Shown: piece after piece, positions 46,583 to 54,756 of the stretch
How positions within the stretch are numbered: the stretch's first letter is position 1
Layout of the letters: each line of letters begins with the position of its first letter
From: Pseudomonadota bacterium
GTDB lineage: Bacteria; Pseudomonadota; Alphaproteobacteria; Caulobacterales; Caulobacteraceae
DNA: 62,749 nt
Reading direction: 5' to 3'
Assembly: GCA_963205025.1 (NCBI GenBank)
Contig: CAUJHO010000035.1
Location: forward strand, 1-62,749
The notes under the pieces: model-generated
Told to the model about the DNA's origin: nothing
What the model saw: only the letters and a program-made list of their open reading frames with translations
Database searches by the model: none
Made by a program: the position numbers and the translations under genes

Positions 46583-47101
46583 ATGTCCGATCAGACGCAG
46601 GAACCGACGATGGAGGAGATTCTGGCCTCCATCCGCCGCATCATCTCCGAGGACGAGCCGGCCGAAGGGGCTCCGGCGGCTGAAGCGGCACCGGTGCCTG
46701 AGCCTGAAGCTCCGGCCCCCGAGCCGGAACGCGTGGCCGTCGCGCCCGAGCCCACGCCCGAGCCGGAACCTGAGCCGACACTGGAGCCCGCTGTGCTCGA
46801 GGACGCGCCGCTGGATCTGACCGAACGGTACGAAGAGACGGTCGCGGAAGTCGAAACCGTCGGTGACATCGAAGCCTCGCCGCTGCTGGATCCGTTCCCG
46901 GCGGTCGAGCCGGAGCCGGTGGCGGCTCCTGTGGAATCGACCCTGTCCGAGACGGTCGTCGGCTCCATGGCCGGCGGCACGACGGTTGAAGAACTGGTCC
47001 GCTCGATTGTCGAGCCCCAGGTCCGTACCTGGCTTGACCAGAACCTGGATGGATTGCTTCGCGACATGCTGCGCGAAAAGCTGAACAACGTATTCCGCTA
47101 A
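46583..47101 (+). CDS. popZ: Polar organizing protein PopZ
   Basis: 172 residues with the three PopZ parts: N-terminal helix MSDQTQEPTMEEILASIRRIISEDE that binds polar client proteins in Caulobacter, a long Pro/Glu/Ala-rich middle (about 27-130), and a C-terminal helical oligomerisation domain ending TVEELVRSIVEPQVRTWLDQ. PopZ forms the polar network that anchors ParB-parS. It lies upstream of valS as in Caulobacter. GANTC sites occur at 46472 and 46571 just before the start. A strong terminator separates it from valS. Confidence 0.92.
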   Translation: MSDQTQEPTMEEILASIRRIISEDEPAEGAPAAEAAPVPEPEAPAPEPERVAVAPEPTPEPEPEPTLEPAVLEDAPLDLTERYEETVAEVETVGDIEASPLLDPFPAVEPEPVAAPVESTLSETVVGSMAGGTTVEELVRSIVEPQVRTWLDQNLDGLLRDMLREKLNNVFR

Positions 47102-47130
47102 CCGCCGCGACCCGCATCGCGGCGTGAATC

Positions 47131-47166
47131 AGGGCGGCTCCTTTTCAGGGGCCGCCCTTTCGCTTT
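47131..47166 (+). terminator. Rho-independent terminator after popZ
   Basis: Eleven-pair stem formed by 47131-47141 and 47148-47158 around a TTTTCA loop, followed by TTTCGCTTTT. Confidence 0.85.
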
Positions 47167-47196
47167 TCCGAAACGCCCCCTATCAGCCAGACCGTC

Positions 47197-49941
47197 ATGC
47201 TCGAAAAAACCTTTGATCCCCGCGCCGTCGAACCCCGCCTGTACGAACAGTGGGAGACCTCCGGCGTCTTCTCGCCCGATGGTGTGCTGGCGAAGAACCC
47301 GTCGGCCGAAACCTATTCGATCGTCATTCCGCCGCCGAACGTGACGGGGTCGCTGCACATCGGCCACGCCCTGAACAATACGTTACAGGACATCCTGGCG
47401 CGCTATCACCGCATGAAAGGTGAGGCGGTGCTGTGGCTGCCCGGCACTGACCATGCCGGCATCGCGACCCAGATGGTGGTCGAGCGCCAGCTGGCCGAGC
47501 GGGGCAACGTCAGCCGCCGCGACATGGGCCGCGAGGCCTTTGTCGAGACGGTCTGGAAATGGAAGGCCGAAAGCGGCGGCACCATCGTGCGCCAGCTGCG
47601 TCGCCTGGGCGCGTCGTGCGATTGGTCGCGCGAGCGCTTCACCCTCGACGAGGGGCTGAACGACGCCGTGCGCAAGGTCTTTGTCGACCTCTACAAACAG
47701 GGCCTGATCTATCGCGACAAGCGGCTGGTGAACTGGGATCCGCATTTCCAGACGGCCATCTCGGATCTGGAGGTCGAACAGAAGGAGGTCGACGGGGCCT
47801 ACTGGCACTTTGCCTATCCGTTGGCCGATGGTGTCACCTATGAGCACCCGATCGCCTTCGACGACGAGGGCAAGCCGACCGAATGGGAGACGCGCGACTA
47901 TATCGTCGTGGCCACGACCCGGCCCGAGACCATGCTGGGTGACACCGGCGTGGCCGTGCACCCGGATGATGCGCGCTATGCGTCCCTGGTCGGCAAGTTC
48001 ATCGACCACCCGATCACGGGCCGGCGTATCCGCATTGTCGCCGACGACTATGCCGATCCGACCAAGGGATCCGGGGCGGTGAAGATCACACCGGCGCACG
48101 ACTTCAACGACTTCGGCGTTGGCAAGCGCACCGGACTGGAGGCGCTGAACGTCATGGACGCCTTCGGTCGCATCACCGCCGCCGATACGCCGGATGTGCC
48201 TGCCGAATATGAGGGCATGGACCGCTTCGTCGCGCGCAAGGCCATTGTCGCCCGCGCCGAGGAGGAAGGCTGGCTCAAGGACATCGAAAAAACCCGCCAC
48301 ATGGTGCCGCACGGCGACCGCTCAGGCGTCGTCATCGAGCCGTGGCTGACGGATCAGTGGTGGGTCGATGCCTGGACCCTGGCCCAGCCGGCAATCAAGG
48401 CGGTTGAGGACGGAGCCACTGTCTTCGAGCCGAAGAGCTATGAGAAAATCTATTTCGAATGGCTGCGAAACATCGAGCCGTGGTGCATCTCGCGCCAGCT
48501 CTGGTGGGGGCATCGGATTCCGGCCTGGTACGGTCCGAACGGCGAAATCTACGTCGCTGAAACCGAAGCGGACGCCCGCGAACAGGCCCTGTCGGACTAT
48601 GACCACGAGGTCGAGCTGACCCAGGACGAGGACGTTCTCGACACCTGGTTTTCCTCGGCGCTGTGGCCGTTCTCGACCATGGGCTGGCCGGACCAGACGG
48701 ATGACCTGAAGCGGTTCTATCCAACCAATGACCTGGTCACCGGCTTCGACATCATCTTCTTCTGGGTCGCCCGGATGATGATGATGGGCGTGCATTTCAC
48801 CGGTCAGGTTCCCTTCGAGCGCGTGGTCATCAATGGCCTCGTGCGCGACGAGAAGGGGCAGAAGATGTCCAAGTCCAAGGGCAACGTCATCGACCCGCTT
48901 GAGATCGTGGATGAGCTCGGGGCCGATGCCCTGCGCCTGACGATGGCGATGCTCTCAGGAACGCGCGACATCAAATTGTCGAAACAACGCATCGAGGGAT
49001 ATCGCAACTTCGGCACCAAGATCTGGAATGCCGCGCGCTTCTGCCAGGTCAATGAGTGCTGCCGGGTCGAGGGCTTCGATCCCATGACGGTTCAACTGAC
49101 GATCAATCGCTGGATCCGGGGCGAGTTGGCCAAGGTGACGCGCGAGGTCTCGACCTCGCTGGATGCCGGACGCTTCGATGAGGCCTCCCAGGCGCTCTAT
49201 CGTTTTGTCTGGAACGTCTTCTGCGACTGGTGGCTGGAGCTGGCCAAGCCGACCCTGAACGGCACCGACATTGCCGCCCGCGATGAGACTCGTGCCATGG
49301 CGGCCTGGCTGCTGGATCAATGCTGTCTGCTGCTGCACCCCTTCATGCCCTTCATTACCGAAGAACTATGGGAGCAACTGGCGAAGTTCGGCGGACCGGC
49401 CCGCGAATCCATGCTGATTTCCGCCGCCTGGCCGGAGGCTCCCGACGCCTGGATCGACGCCGCTGCAGATCAGGAGATCGGCTGGCTGGTCGAGGTGGTG
49501 TCGGGCATCCGATCGCTGAAGGCCGAAGCCAATCTGCCGGCATCGGCCAAGCCCGACATCGCCGTCATCGACGCCGGGGCGACGACGCTGGCTCGGGTCG
49601 AAGCCCACCGGGCGGCGATCCAGACCCTGGGTCGGGTCGGTGCGGTCGCGGCTGGTGCTGAGGCTCCGAAGGGGTCCGCCCCCTTCGTCGTCGGCGAGGC
49701 GACCTGGGCCATGGCGGTGGCCGAGTTCATCGACATTCCGGCCGAAACGGCGCGCCTGACGAAAGAGATCGCCCAGATCGACAAGGATCTTGAGGTCGCC
49801 CGCAAGAAGCTGGGCAACCCCGACTTCGTCGCCCGCGCCAAGCCGGAGGTCGTCGAGGAGAACCGCCAACGTCTCACCGACGGCGAGACGGCCCGCATCA
49901 AGCTGGAAGCCGCGCTCGAGCGTTTGAAGGCGGCGGGATGA
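47197..49941 (+). CDS. valS: Valyl-tRNA synthetase
   Basis: 914-residue class I synthetase: HIGH motif in [13 protein letters not shown]1 editing domain ([22 protein letters not shown]), KMSKS in KMSKSKGN, anticodon-binding region, and the C-terminal coiled-coil arm ([20 protein letters not shown]). Standard length. It follows popZ after a terminator, so has its own promoter in the 96-base gap. Followed by tlyA after 29 bases. Confidence 0.96.
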   Translation: MLEKTFDPRAVEPRLYEQWETSGVFSPDGVLAKNPSAETYSIVIPPPNVTGSLHIGHALNNTLQDILARYHRMKGEAVLWLPGTDHAGIATQMVVERQLAERGNVSRRDMGREAFVETVWKWKAESGGTIVRQLRRLGASCDWSRERFTLDEGLNDAVRKVFVDLYKQGLIYRDKRLVNWDPHFQTAISDLEVEQKEVDGAYWHFAYPLADGVTYEHPIAFDDEGKPTEWETRDYIVVATTRPETMLGDTGVAVHPDDARYASLVGKFIDHPITGRRIRIVADDYADPTKGSGAVKITPAHDFNDFGVGKRTGLEALNVMDAFGRITAADTPDVPAEYEGMDRFVARKAIVARAEEEGWLKDIEKTRHMVPHGDRSGVVIEPWLTDQWWVDAWTLAQPAIKAVEDGATVFEPKSYEKIYFEWLRNIEPWCISRQLWWGHRIPAWYGPNGEIYVAETEADAREQALSDYDHEVELTQDEDVLDTWFSSALWPFSTMGWPDQTDDLKRFYPTNDLVTGFDIIFFWVARMMMMGVHFTGQVPFERVVINGLVRDEKGQKMSKSKGNVIDPLEIVDELGADALRLTMAMLSGTRDIKLSKQRIEGYRNFGTKIWNAARFCQVNECCRVEGFDPMTVQLTINRWIRGELAKVTREVSTSLDAGRFDEASQALYRFVWNVFCDWWLELAKPTLNGTDIAARDETRAMAAWLLDQCCLLLHPFMPFITEELWEQLAKFGGPARESMLISAAWPEAPDAWIDAAADQEIGWLVEVVSGIRSLKAEANLPASAKPDIAVIDAGATTLARVEAHRAAIQTLGRVGAVAAGAEAPKGSAPFVVGEATWAMAVAEFIDIPAETARLTKEIAQIDKDLEVARKKLGNPDFVARAKPEVVEENRQRLTDGETARIKLEAALERLKAAG

Positions 49942-49942
49942 T

Positions 49943-49966
49943 GCCCTTCTCCCCCGAGGGGAGAAG
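49943..49966. repeat. Palindrome between valS and tlyA covering the tlyA ribosome binding site
   Basis: CTTCTCCCC-CGA-GGGGAGAAG type perfect inverted repeat directly before the tlyA ATG at 49971; its right arm supplies the GGGGAGAAG ribosome binding site. It resembles another class of dispersed palindromes in this group and would hide the site in mRNA when folded. Confidence 0.7.
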
Positions 49967-49970
49967 AAGA

Positions 49971-50705
49971 ATGAACACCCGCCTCGACAAGCTCCTGGTC
50001 AACCTCGGCCTGTTCGACAGCCGGGCGCGGGCGCAGGCCGCGATTGCGGCCGGGTTGGTCACGGTCGAGGGTCAGCCGGCCCGCTCGGCCAGCCAGTCTG
50101 TCGCCGAAGATGCCGTCATCACCGCCACCGAAGCTCACCCGTGGGTCGGTCGTGGCGCGCTCAAGCTGGTGGCGGCGCTGGAGCTCTGGCCGATCACGGT
50201 TGAGGGGCGGGTCGTGCTGGATGTCGGGGCTTCGACCGGCGGCTTTACCGAAGTGGCCCTTAGCCGAGGCGCGGCCCGGGTCTATGCCGTCGATGTCGGA
50301 CGCGAGCAACTCCATGCCAGGCTGGCCACCGATCCGCGCGTGGTGGATCTGCAAGGAACCGATGCCCGCACCCTGGAGGCCTCCCTCATTCCCGAGGCGC
50401 CGGGCCTGATCGTCACCGACCTCAGCTTCATCAGCCTGACCAAGGCCCTTGGTCCCGCGCTCGCTTTGGCCGCGCCGGCGGCGGACCTCATCGCCCTGGT
50501 CAAACCCCAATTCGAACAGGACAGCCGCGCCGCCATCGGCAAGGGCGGCCTCGTCACCGACCCCGCCGCGCGTCAGGCGGCGCTCGACAAGGTTTCAGTC
50601 TGGCTGGAAGGGCAGGGGTGGCACCTGCACGAAACCGCCGAAAGCCCCATTGTCGGTGGCGACGGCAATCGGGAGTGGCTGCTGTGGGCCACCTGCTCGG
50701 TGTAA
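49971..50705 (+). CDS. tlyA: TlyA family rRNA (cytidine-2'-O)-methyltransferase
   Basis: 244 residues: an N-terminal S4 RNA-binding domain (RLDKLLVNLGLFDSRARAQAAI) and a FtsJ-like methyltransferase domain with GASTGGFTEVAL, VYAVDVGREQL and VTDLSFISL. Known TlyA enzymes 2'-O-methylate 16S and/or 23S rRNA and affect capreomycin sensitivity. ATG at 49971 chosen because of the GGGGAGAAG site; an earlier ATG pair at 49938 would encode the palindrome. Confidence 0.92.
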   Translation: MNTRLDKLLVNLGLFDSRARAQAAIAAGLVTVEGQPARSASQSVAEDAVITATEAHPWVGRGALKLVAALELWPITVEGRVVLDVGASTGGFTEVALSRGAARVYAVDVGREQLHARLATDPRVVDLQGTDARTLEASLIPEAPGLIVTDLSFISLTKALGPALALAAPAADLIALVKPQFEQDSRAAIGKGGLVTDPAARQAALDKVSVWLEGQGWHLHETAESPIVGGDGNREWLLWATCSV

Positions 50706-50716
50706 AAAGGCAGAAA

Positions 50717-50742
50717 CCCCCGGTGGATTTCTCCACCGGGGG
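50717..50742. terminator. Bidirectional terminator between tlyA and the glycine-zipper gene
   Basis: Perfect 11-pair stem (50717-50727 and 50732-50742) with a 4-base loop, preceded on plus by AAA and followed on the minus strand by TTTCTGCCTTTTT, suiting both convergent genes. Confidence 0.8.
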
Positions 50743-50780
50743 CTTCCTACACATCGTCGATCGACAGGGGGGCTGAAGAC

Positions 50781-51428
50781 TTAATCGACGATGCGATACT
50801 GACCGTAGCCGTCCGGGCAGACGCGGACGCGTCGCTCGTAGCGGCCATCGGAAACATTGGCCGAGCGGCAGCCGTTGCGGTCCTGACGACCATAGACCTG
50901 GCTCGGATGGACGGTGTAGCTCTGCTGGCCGTAGCCATAGCCCTGGCCGTAGCTCTGGCTATAGCCTTGGCCGTAGCCTTGGTTGTAGCCGCGCTGGTCG
51001 TAGGCCTCGCGGTCATAGCCCTGGTAGCCGTAGCCCGACTGGTTGCCGTACTGATAGCCATACTGGCTGTCGTACTGGCGACCGTATTGATCGCTGTAGT
51101 AGTCGCTGTCGCAGGCCGCGTTCTGGCGTCCAACGCCGGCCCCGATGGCGGCACCGACCACGCCGCCGAGAACGCCACCTTCCGTGCGGGCTCCGTCCGA
51201 GGCAATGGATGAACCGGCGGCCGCACCAAGCACCGCGCCGAGCAGGGCACCCGCGGTCGAACCCTGGCGCTGATCGCGTTCGCATTGATCGTAGTAGGGC
51301 TGTGACTGCTGATTATAGTAGCCGTCCTGATAGCCGTAATAGGACTGGGCCGACGCCGTCGCCGGGATCGCGAGGCCGCCCGCAGCGGCCATGGCGGCGA
51401 GCGCAAAAATCGTTCTGGAGTTACGCAT
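50781..51428 (-). CDS. Secreted glycine-zipper protein with Tyr/Gly/Gln-rich region
   Basis: 215 residues with a signal peptide (MRNSRTIFALAAMAAAGGLA to TASAQ), a Gln/Tyr stretch, a glycine-zipper 2TM domain (STAGALLGAVLGAAAGSSIAS and GGVLGGVVGAAIGAGVG), then about 60 residues of low complexity rich in Tyr, Gly, Gln and Ser (repeats such as YGQGY and YGYQ), and a cysteine-bearing end. Glycine-zipper proteins typically sit in the outer membrane or periplasm. The low-complexity region is unusual for the family. Confidence 0.85.
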   Translation of the reverse strand: MRNSRTIFALAAMAAAGGLAIPATASAQSYYGYQDGYYNQQSQPYYDQCERDQRQGSTAGALLGAVLGAAAGSSIASDGARTEGGVLGGVVGAAIGAGVGRQNAACDSDYYSDQYGRQYDSQYGYQYGNQSGYGYQGYDREAYDQRGYNQGYGQGYSQSYGQGYGYGQQSYTVHPSQVYGRQDRNGCRSANVSDGRYERRVRVCPDGYGQYRIVD

Positions 51429-51609
51429 CGTTCAGCTCCCTTCGTCTGGCGGGCCTCGCTGGAAGTCCTCCAGCGCCGCTCCGTTGATGACCCTTCTAAG
51501 GGGGGCAAGCTGAACGAGTTTTGATATTGTCGTTCATCTTCGTTCATCTCGCTGAATGGGAGTTCCCAAGCGCGGCAAGGCATTGGCCCCTTTCATGAGG
51601 TGAACGGCT
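51429..51609. other. Divergent promoter gap
   Basis: About 180 bases between the glycine-zipper gene and the rRNA methyltransferase gene; should hold promoters in both directions. No gene seen. Confidence 0.4.
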
Positions 51610-52902
51610 TTGGCAAAAGCGCCCATGCGCCGAAAAAAAATGACGTCCGCCCCCCAGATTCGCGATCTCGACATCCGTGACGTCGGTGCCCGGGGCGACG
51701 GCGTCGCGCGTTCTGGGGCAGGGGGAGCCGTCTATGTGCCCCTGACCCTGGCCGGTGAACAGGTACGAGCCACGGTCGAGGGCGATCGCGGCGAGTTGAT
51801 CCAGGTGCTGCGAGCCAGCCCCGAACGGATTGCGCCGCCCTGTCCCCATTTTGGCACCTGCGGCGGTTGTTCCTTTCAGCACTGGCACCTGGAAGGTCAG
51901 CTGGACTGGAAGTCCGAACAGGTTCGACAGGCCCTGGCGCGCGAAGGGCTGGAAACTGAAATGCGCCCCGTCATCGCGACGGCACCGGGCAGCCGCCGTC
52001 GCGTTGCCCTGCATGCGCGGCCCGGCAGGGACGGATCTGCCCGCCTGGGCTTCAAGGGACGACGATCCTGGGCCCTGACCGAGATCGAGACTTGCCTGGT
52101 CGCCGATCCTCGGATTGTGGCGGCCCTGCCGGGTCTGCGAACCCTCGCGGCGGCCTTTCTGGATCATCCGAAATCGGCCCCGACGCTCAGGGTGACGGTC
52201 ACCGAGACCGGGCTGGACGTCGAGGTCACCGGCGTTGAGCGAAAGTCGGGCGACCTGTCGGTCGATCGTCGGATGCAGGCGGCCGAGGCGGCGGCGGTCC
52301 TGGACCTGGCGCGGCTGACACTCGGTGGCGAGCTGATCTATCAGGCCCGCAAGCCCTGGGTCCGGGTCGGCCCGGCCCAGGTTGAGCCGCCGCCGGGGGC
52401 CTTTCTCCAGGCCGCCCCCCAGGCTGAGGCTGCGATGCAGGCGGCGTGTCTGGAGGCTGCAGCGGGGGCAAACCGGGCGGCGGACCTGTTCTGTGGGTTG
52501 GGGGCCTTTGCCCTGCCGCTGGCGAGCCGCGTGCCGGTTCTGGCCGCTGATGCCGCCGGCGACTCGATTGAGGCCATGAAGCAGGCCGCCGCGCGCACGC
52601 CGGGACTGAAGGCGCTTCAGGCGATGACGCGCGATCTGTTCCGAGAACCGGTGTCGGCCATGGAGATGAAGGGCTGCGACCTGATCGTGTTCGACCCGCC
52701 GCGCGCCGGCGGCCTGGAACAGGCTCGGGAAATCGCTGCTTCAGGAGCCGCCAGGGTCGTCGGGATCAGTTGCAACCCCACCACCTTCGCCCGCGATGCC
52801 AGGGTGCTGGTCGATGCCGGCTGGCGGCTGGAGCACGTCACGCCGGTGGATCAGTTCCTTTGGTCCAGCCACATCGAGCTGATCGGTGTGTTCGGGCGTT
52901 AA
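51610..52902 (+). CDS. RlmD/RumA-type class I SAM-dependent RNA m5U methyltransferase
   Basis: 430 residues. N-terminal TRAM-like segment; Fe-S cysteines CPHFGTCGGCSFQHW, then a later Cys (ETCLVAD); SAM domain with DLFCGLGAFALPL, DLIVFDPPRAGG and the catalytic Cys in GISCNPTTFARDA. Family members make m5U in 23S rRNA (RlmD, EC 2.1.1.190) or tRNA. TTG at 51610 with GAGGTG upstream is preferred; ATGs at 51625 and 51640 are possible. Confidence 0.9.
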   Translation: MAKAPMRRKKMTSAPQIRDLDIRDVGARGDGVARSGAGGAVYVPLTLAGEQVRATVEGDRGELIQVLRASPERIAPPCPHFGTCGGCSFQHWHLEGQLDWKSEQVRQALAREGLETEMRPVIATAPGSRRRVALHARPGRDGSARLGFKGRRSWALTEIETCLVADPRIVAALPGLRTLAAAFLDHPKSAPTLRVTVTETGLDVEVTGVERKSGDLSVDRRMQAAEAAAVLDLARLTLGGELIYQARKPWVRVGPAQVEPPPGAFLQAAPQAEAAMQAACLEAAAGANRAADLFCGLGAFALPLASRVPVLAADAAGDSIEAMKQAAARTPGLKALQAMTRDLFREPVSAMEMKGCDLIVFDPPRAGGLEQAREIAASGAARVVGISCNPTTFARDARVLVDAGWRLEHVTPVDQFLWSSHIELIGVFGR

Positions 52903-52921
52903 AGGCATCCGGCACATGGGG

Positions 52922-52930
52922 TGTTATAAC
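52922..52930. promoter_or_regulatory. Palindromic site upstream of the toxin-antitoxin operon
   Basis: GTTATAAC (52923-52930), a perfect 8-base palindrome 29 bases before the antitoxin start, in otherwise GC-rich sequence. AbrB/MazE antitoxins bind such AT-rich palindromes to repress their own operon, so it is a good operator candidate. Confidence 0.4.
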
Positions 52931-52958
52931 GAACGTCATACGGTCGAAGGGGCGCGAC

Positions 52959-53186
52959 ATGATCCCGATCAAACTGACCCAGGTGGGCAACTCGGTCGGC
53001 GCGGTGTTTCCCAAGGAGGCCCTGCTCGAACTGGGCGTCCAGAAGGGCGACACCCCGTATCTGACGCGCGGTCCCGACGGCGCGATGCGACTGTCGGCCT
53101 ATAACGATGCTGTTCAGCGCCAGATCGATATGGGCCAGGGATTGATGGACGAGCACCGGGACGTCTTTCGCGCTCTGGCCAAATGA
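52959..53186 (+). CDS. AbrB/MazE family antitoxin
   Basis: 75 residues with the AbrB/MazE DNA-binding pattern PIKLTQVGNSVGAVFPKE at the N-terminus and an acidic C-terminal part that would bind the toxin. ATG at 52959 with GAAGGGG upstream; longer in-frame extension rejected. Stop overlaps the toxin start by 4 bases, a classic antitoxin-toxin arrangement. Confidence 0.87.
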   Translation: MIPIKLTQVGNSVGAVFPKEALLELGVQKGDTPYLTRGPDGAMRLSAYNDAVQRQIDMGQGLMDEHRDVFRALAK

Positions 53187-53581
53187 CGGCCTCCGTCGAG
53201 CCCGTCTGGATCGAGAAGCTGGCTTTGGTTGTGCTGCACGACCGGACGCTGGCGCTCCATGGCGGGCCGGTCGGCGTCCGCGATGAGGGCCTGCTGGAAT
53301 CGGCGCTACAGCGGCTGATCAATCGCTTCCACTATGAGAATGAGACGTCTTTGGCGGCCCTGGCGGCAACCTACGTCGTCGGGATCGCACCAAACCATTC
53401 GTTCGTGGATGGCAACAGGCGTGCAGCCTATCAGGCCATGATCCTGTTTCTGGCGCTGAACGGATCGCCCTTGGAGGCCGACAAGGTCGATGCCACCCTG
53501 ACGATGATCAAGGTCGCCGCCGGCGAAATCGAGATCGATGTTCTGGCGGACTGGATCCGTGCCAACAGTTCGGCCCGGTGA
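53183..53581 (+). CDS. Death-on-curing (Doc) family toxin
   Basis: 132 residues of the Fic/Doc fold. The active-site loop HSFVDGNRRAAY occupies H72 to about residue 83, with H72, D76, N78 and R80 conserved. Doc phosphorylates elongation factor Tu and halts translation (known for P1 Doc). Paired with the preceding AbrB/MazE antitoxin in a two-gene operon. Type II TA systems are often acquired, but base composition here matches the neighbours. Confidence 0.88.
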   Translation: MTASVEPVWIEKLALVVLHDRTLALHGGPVGVRDEGLLESALQRLINRFHYENETSLAALAATYVVGIAPNHSFVDGNRRAAYQAMILFLALNGSPLEADKVDATLTMIKVAAGEIEIDVLADWIRANSSAR

Positions 53582-53624
53582 TGGTTTTCACGACAGCCCC
53601 CGAGACGCGAAAGAGGAGCCTCTG

Positions 53625-53936
53625 ATGCCCGACAAGACCACGCCCGTCGTCCACAATGCCGCCGAACACCGCTTCGAAATCGTCGAGGACGGCCTGATGG
53701 CCGAGGCCCACTATTCGCCTATTACCGGGGCCTGGATCATGGACCACACCCTGGTGCCGGAGGAATGGGAGGGCCGAGGCATCGCCTCTTCGCTGGTCAC
53801 GGCCGCCGTCACGGCGGCGCGGGCCGAGGGGCTGATGATCATCCCCACCTGTTCCTATGTCATCGCCTGGATGAAACGGCATCGGGATGAACGCGATCTT
53901 GTGCCCGATGAGATTCGCGCTTCGCTAGGGCTTTAA
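53625..53936 (+). CDS. GNAT-like N-acetyltransferase (YjdJ type)
   Basis: 103 residues with the short Gcn5-like fold: HRFEIVEDGLMAEAHYSP, the acetyl-CoA-binding WEGRGIASSLVTAAVTAAR loop, IIPTCSYVIAWM. A short single-domain form whose natural substrate is unknown. AGAGGAGC precedes the ATG. Confidence 0.84.
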   Translation: MPDKTTPVVHNAAEHRFEIVEDGLMAEAHYSPITGAWIMDHTLVPEEWEGRGIASSLVTAAVTAARAEGLMIIPTCSYVIAWMKRHRDERDLVPDEIRASLGL

Positions 53937-53966
53937 GCGCAGGCGGCGAAGGTCTAGTTGAACCCC

Positions 53967-54749
53967 ATGACCCAGCCATCGCATGACACCTGGACCGTTG
54001 CCGGTCGGACCTTTTCCTCGCGCCTGATCATCGGGACAGGGAAGTATGTGGACTATGCCCAGAACGCTGCGGCGGCCGAGGCCGCCGGGGCCGAGATCGT
54101 TACGGTCGCTCTGCGCCGGGTGAACCTGTCCGATCCGACGCAGCCGATGCTGGTCGACTATGTGAAGCCGGACCGTTTCACCTTCCTGCCCAATACCGCC
54201 GGCTGTTTCACTGGCGAGGACGCGGTGCGGACCCTCAGGCTGGCACGCGAGGCCGGCGGCTGGAACCTGGTCAAGCTGGAGGTGCTGTCCGACACGCCGC
54301 ACCTGTACCCCGACATGCCTGAGACGCTTCGGGCCCTGGAACTGCTGGTCAAGGACGGCTTCGAGGTCATGGTCTATTGCACCGACGACGTCGTCATGGC
54401 CCGCCATCTCGAGGAGGCCGGAGCTGCGGCCATCATGCCGGCGGCCGCCCCGATCGGCTCGGGGCTGGGCATCCAGAACCGCGTCAACATCCGGCTGATC
54501 GTGGAACAGGCCAAGGTGCCGGTCCTGGTCGACGCCGGGGTCGGCACGGCGTCGGATGCGACCATCGCCATGGAGCTGGGCTGTGACGCCGTCCTGATGA
54601 ACACCGCCATCGCCCAGGCGCGGGATCCCATCCTGATGGCCTCGGCCATGCGGCATGCAGTGATCGCCGGGCGCGAGGCTTATCTGGCAGGCCGGATGCC
54701 GAAGCGTCAGTACGCCTCGGCATCCAGTCCTCTGTCGGGATTGATCTGA
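53967..54749 (+). CDS. thiG: Thiazole synthase
   Basis: Forms the thiazole phosphate of thiamine from deoxyxylulose phosphate, dehydroglycine and ThiS-thiocarboxylate. 260 residues with [10 protein letters not shown], the Schiff-base lysine in [10 protein letters not shown], and [17 protein letters not shown] at 53967 preferred to TTG at 53958. No thiS, thiF or thiH neighbour is present here; thiD is about 49 kb away. Convergent with the first TonB receptor, 7 bases apart. Confidence 0.94.
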   Translation: MTQPSHDTWTVAGRTFSSRLIIGTGKYVDYAQNAAAAEAAGAEIVTVALRRVNLSDPTQPMLVDYVKPDRFTFLPNTAGCFTGEDAVRTLRLAREAGGWNLVKLEVLSDTPHLYPDMPETLRALELLVKDGFEVMVYCTDDVVMARHLEEAGAAAIMPAAAPIGSGLGIQNRVNIRLIVEQAKVPVLVDAGVGTASDATIAMELGCDAVLMNTAIAQARDPILMASAMRHAVIAGREAYLAGRMPKRQYASASSPLSGLI

Positions 54750-54756
54750 CGCGCGA

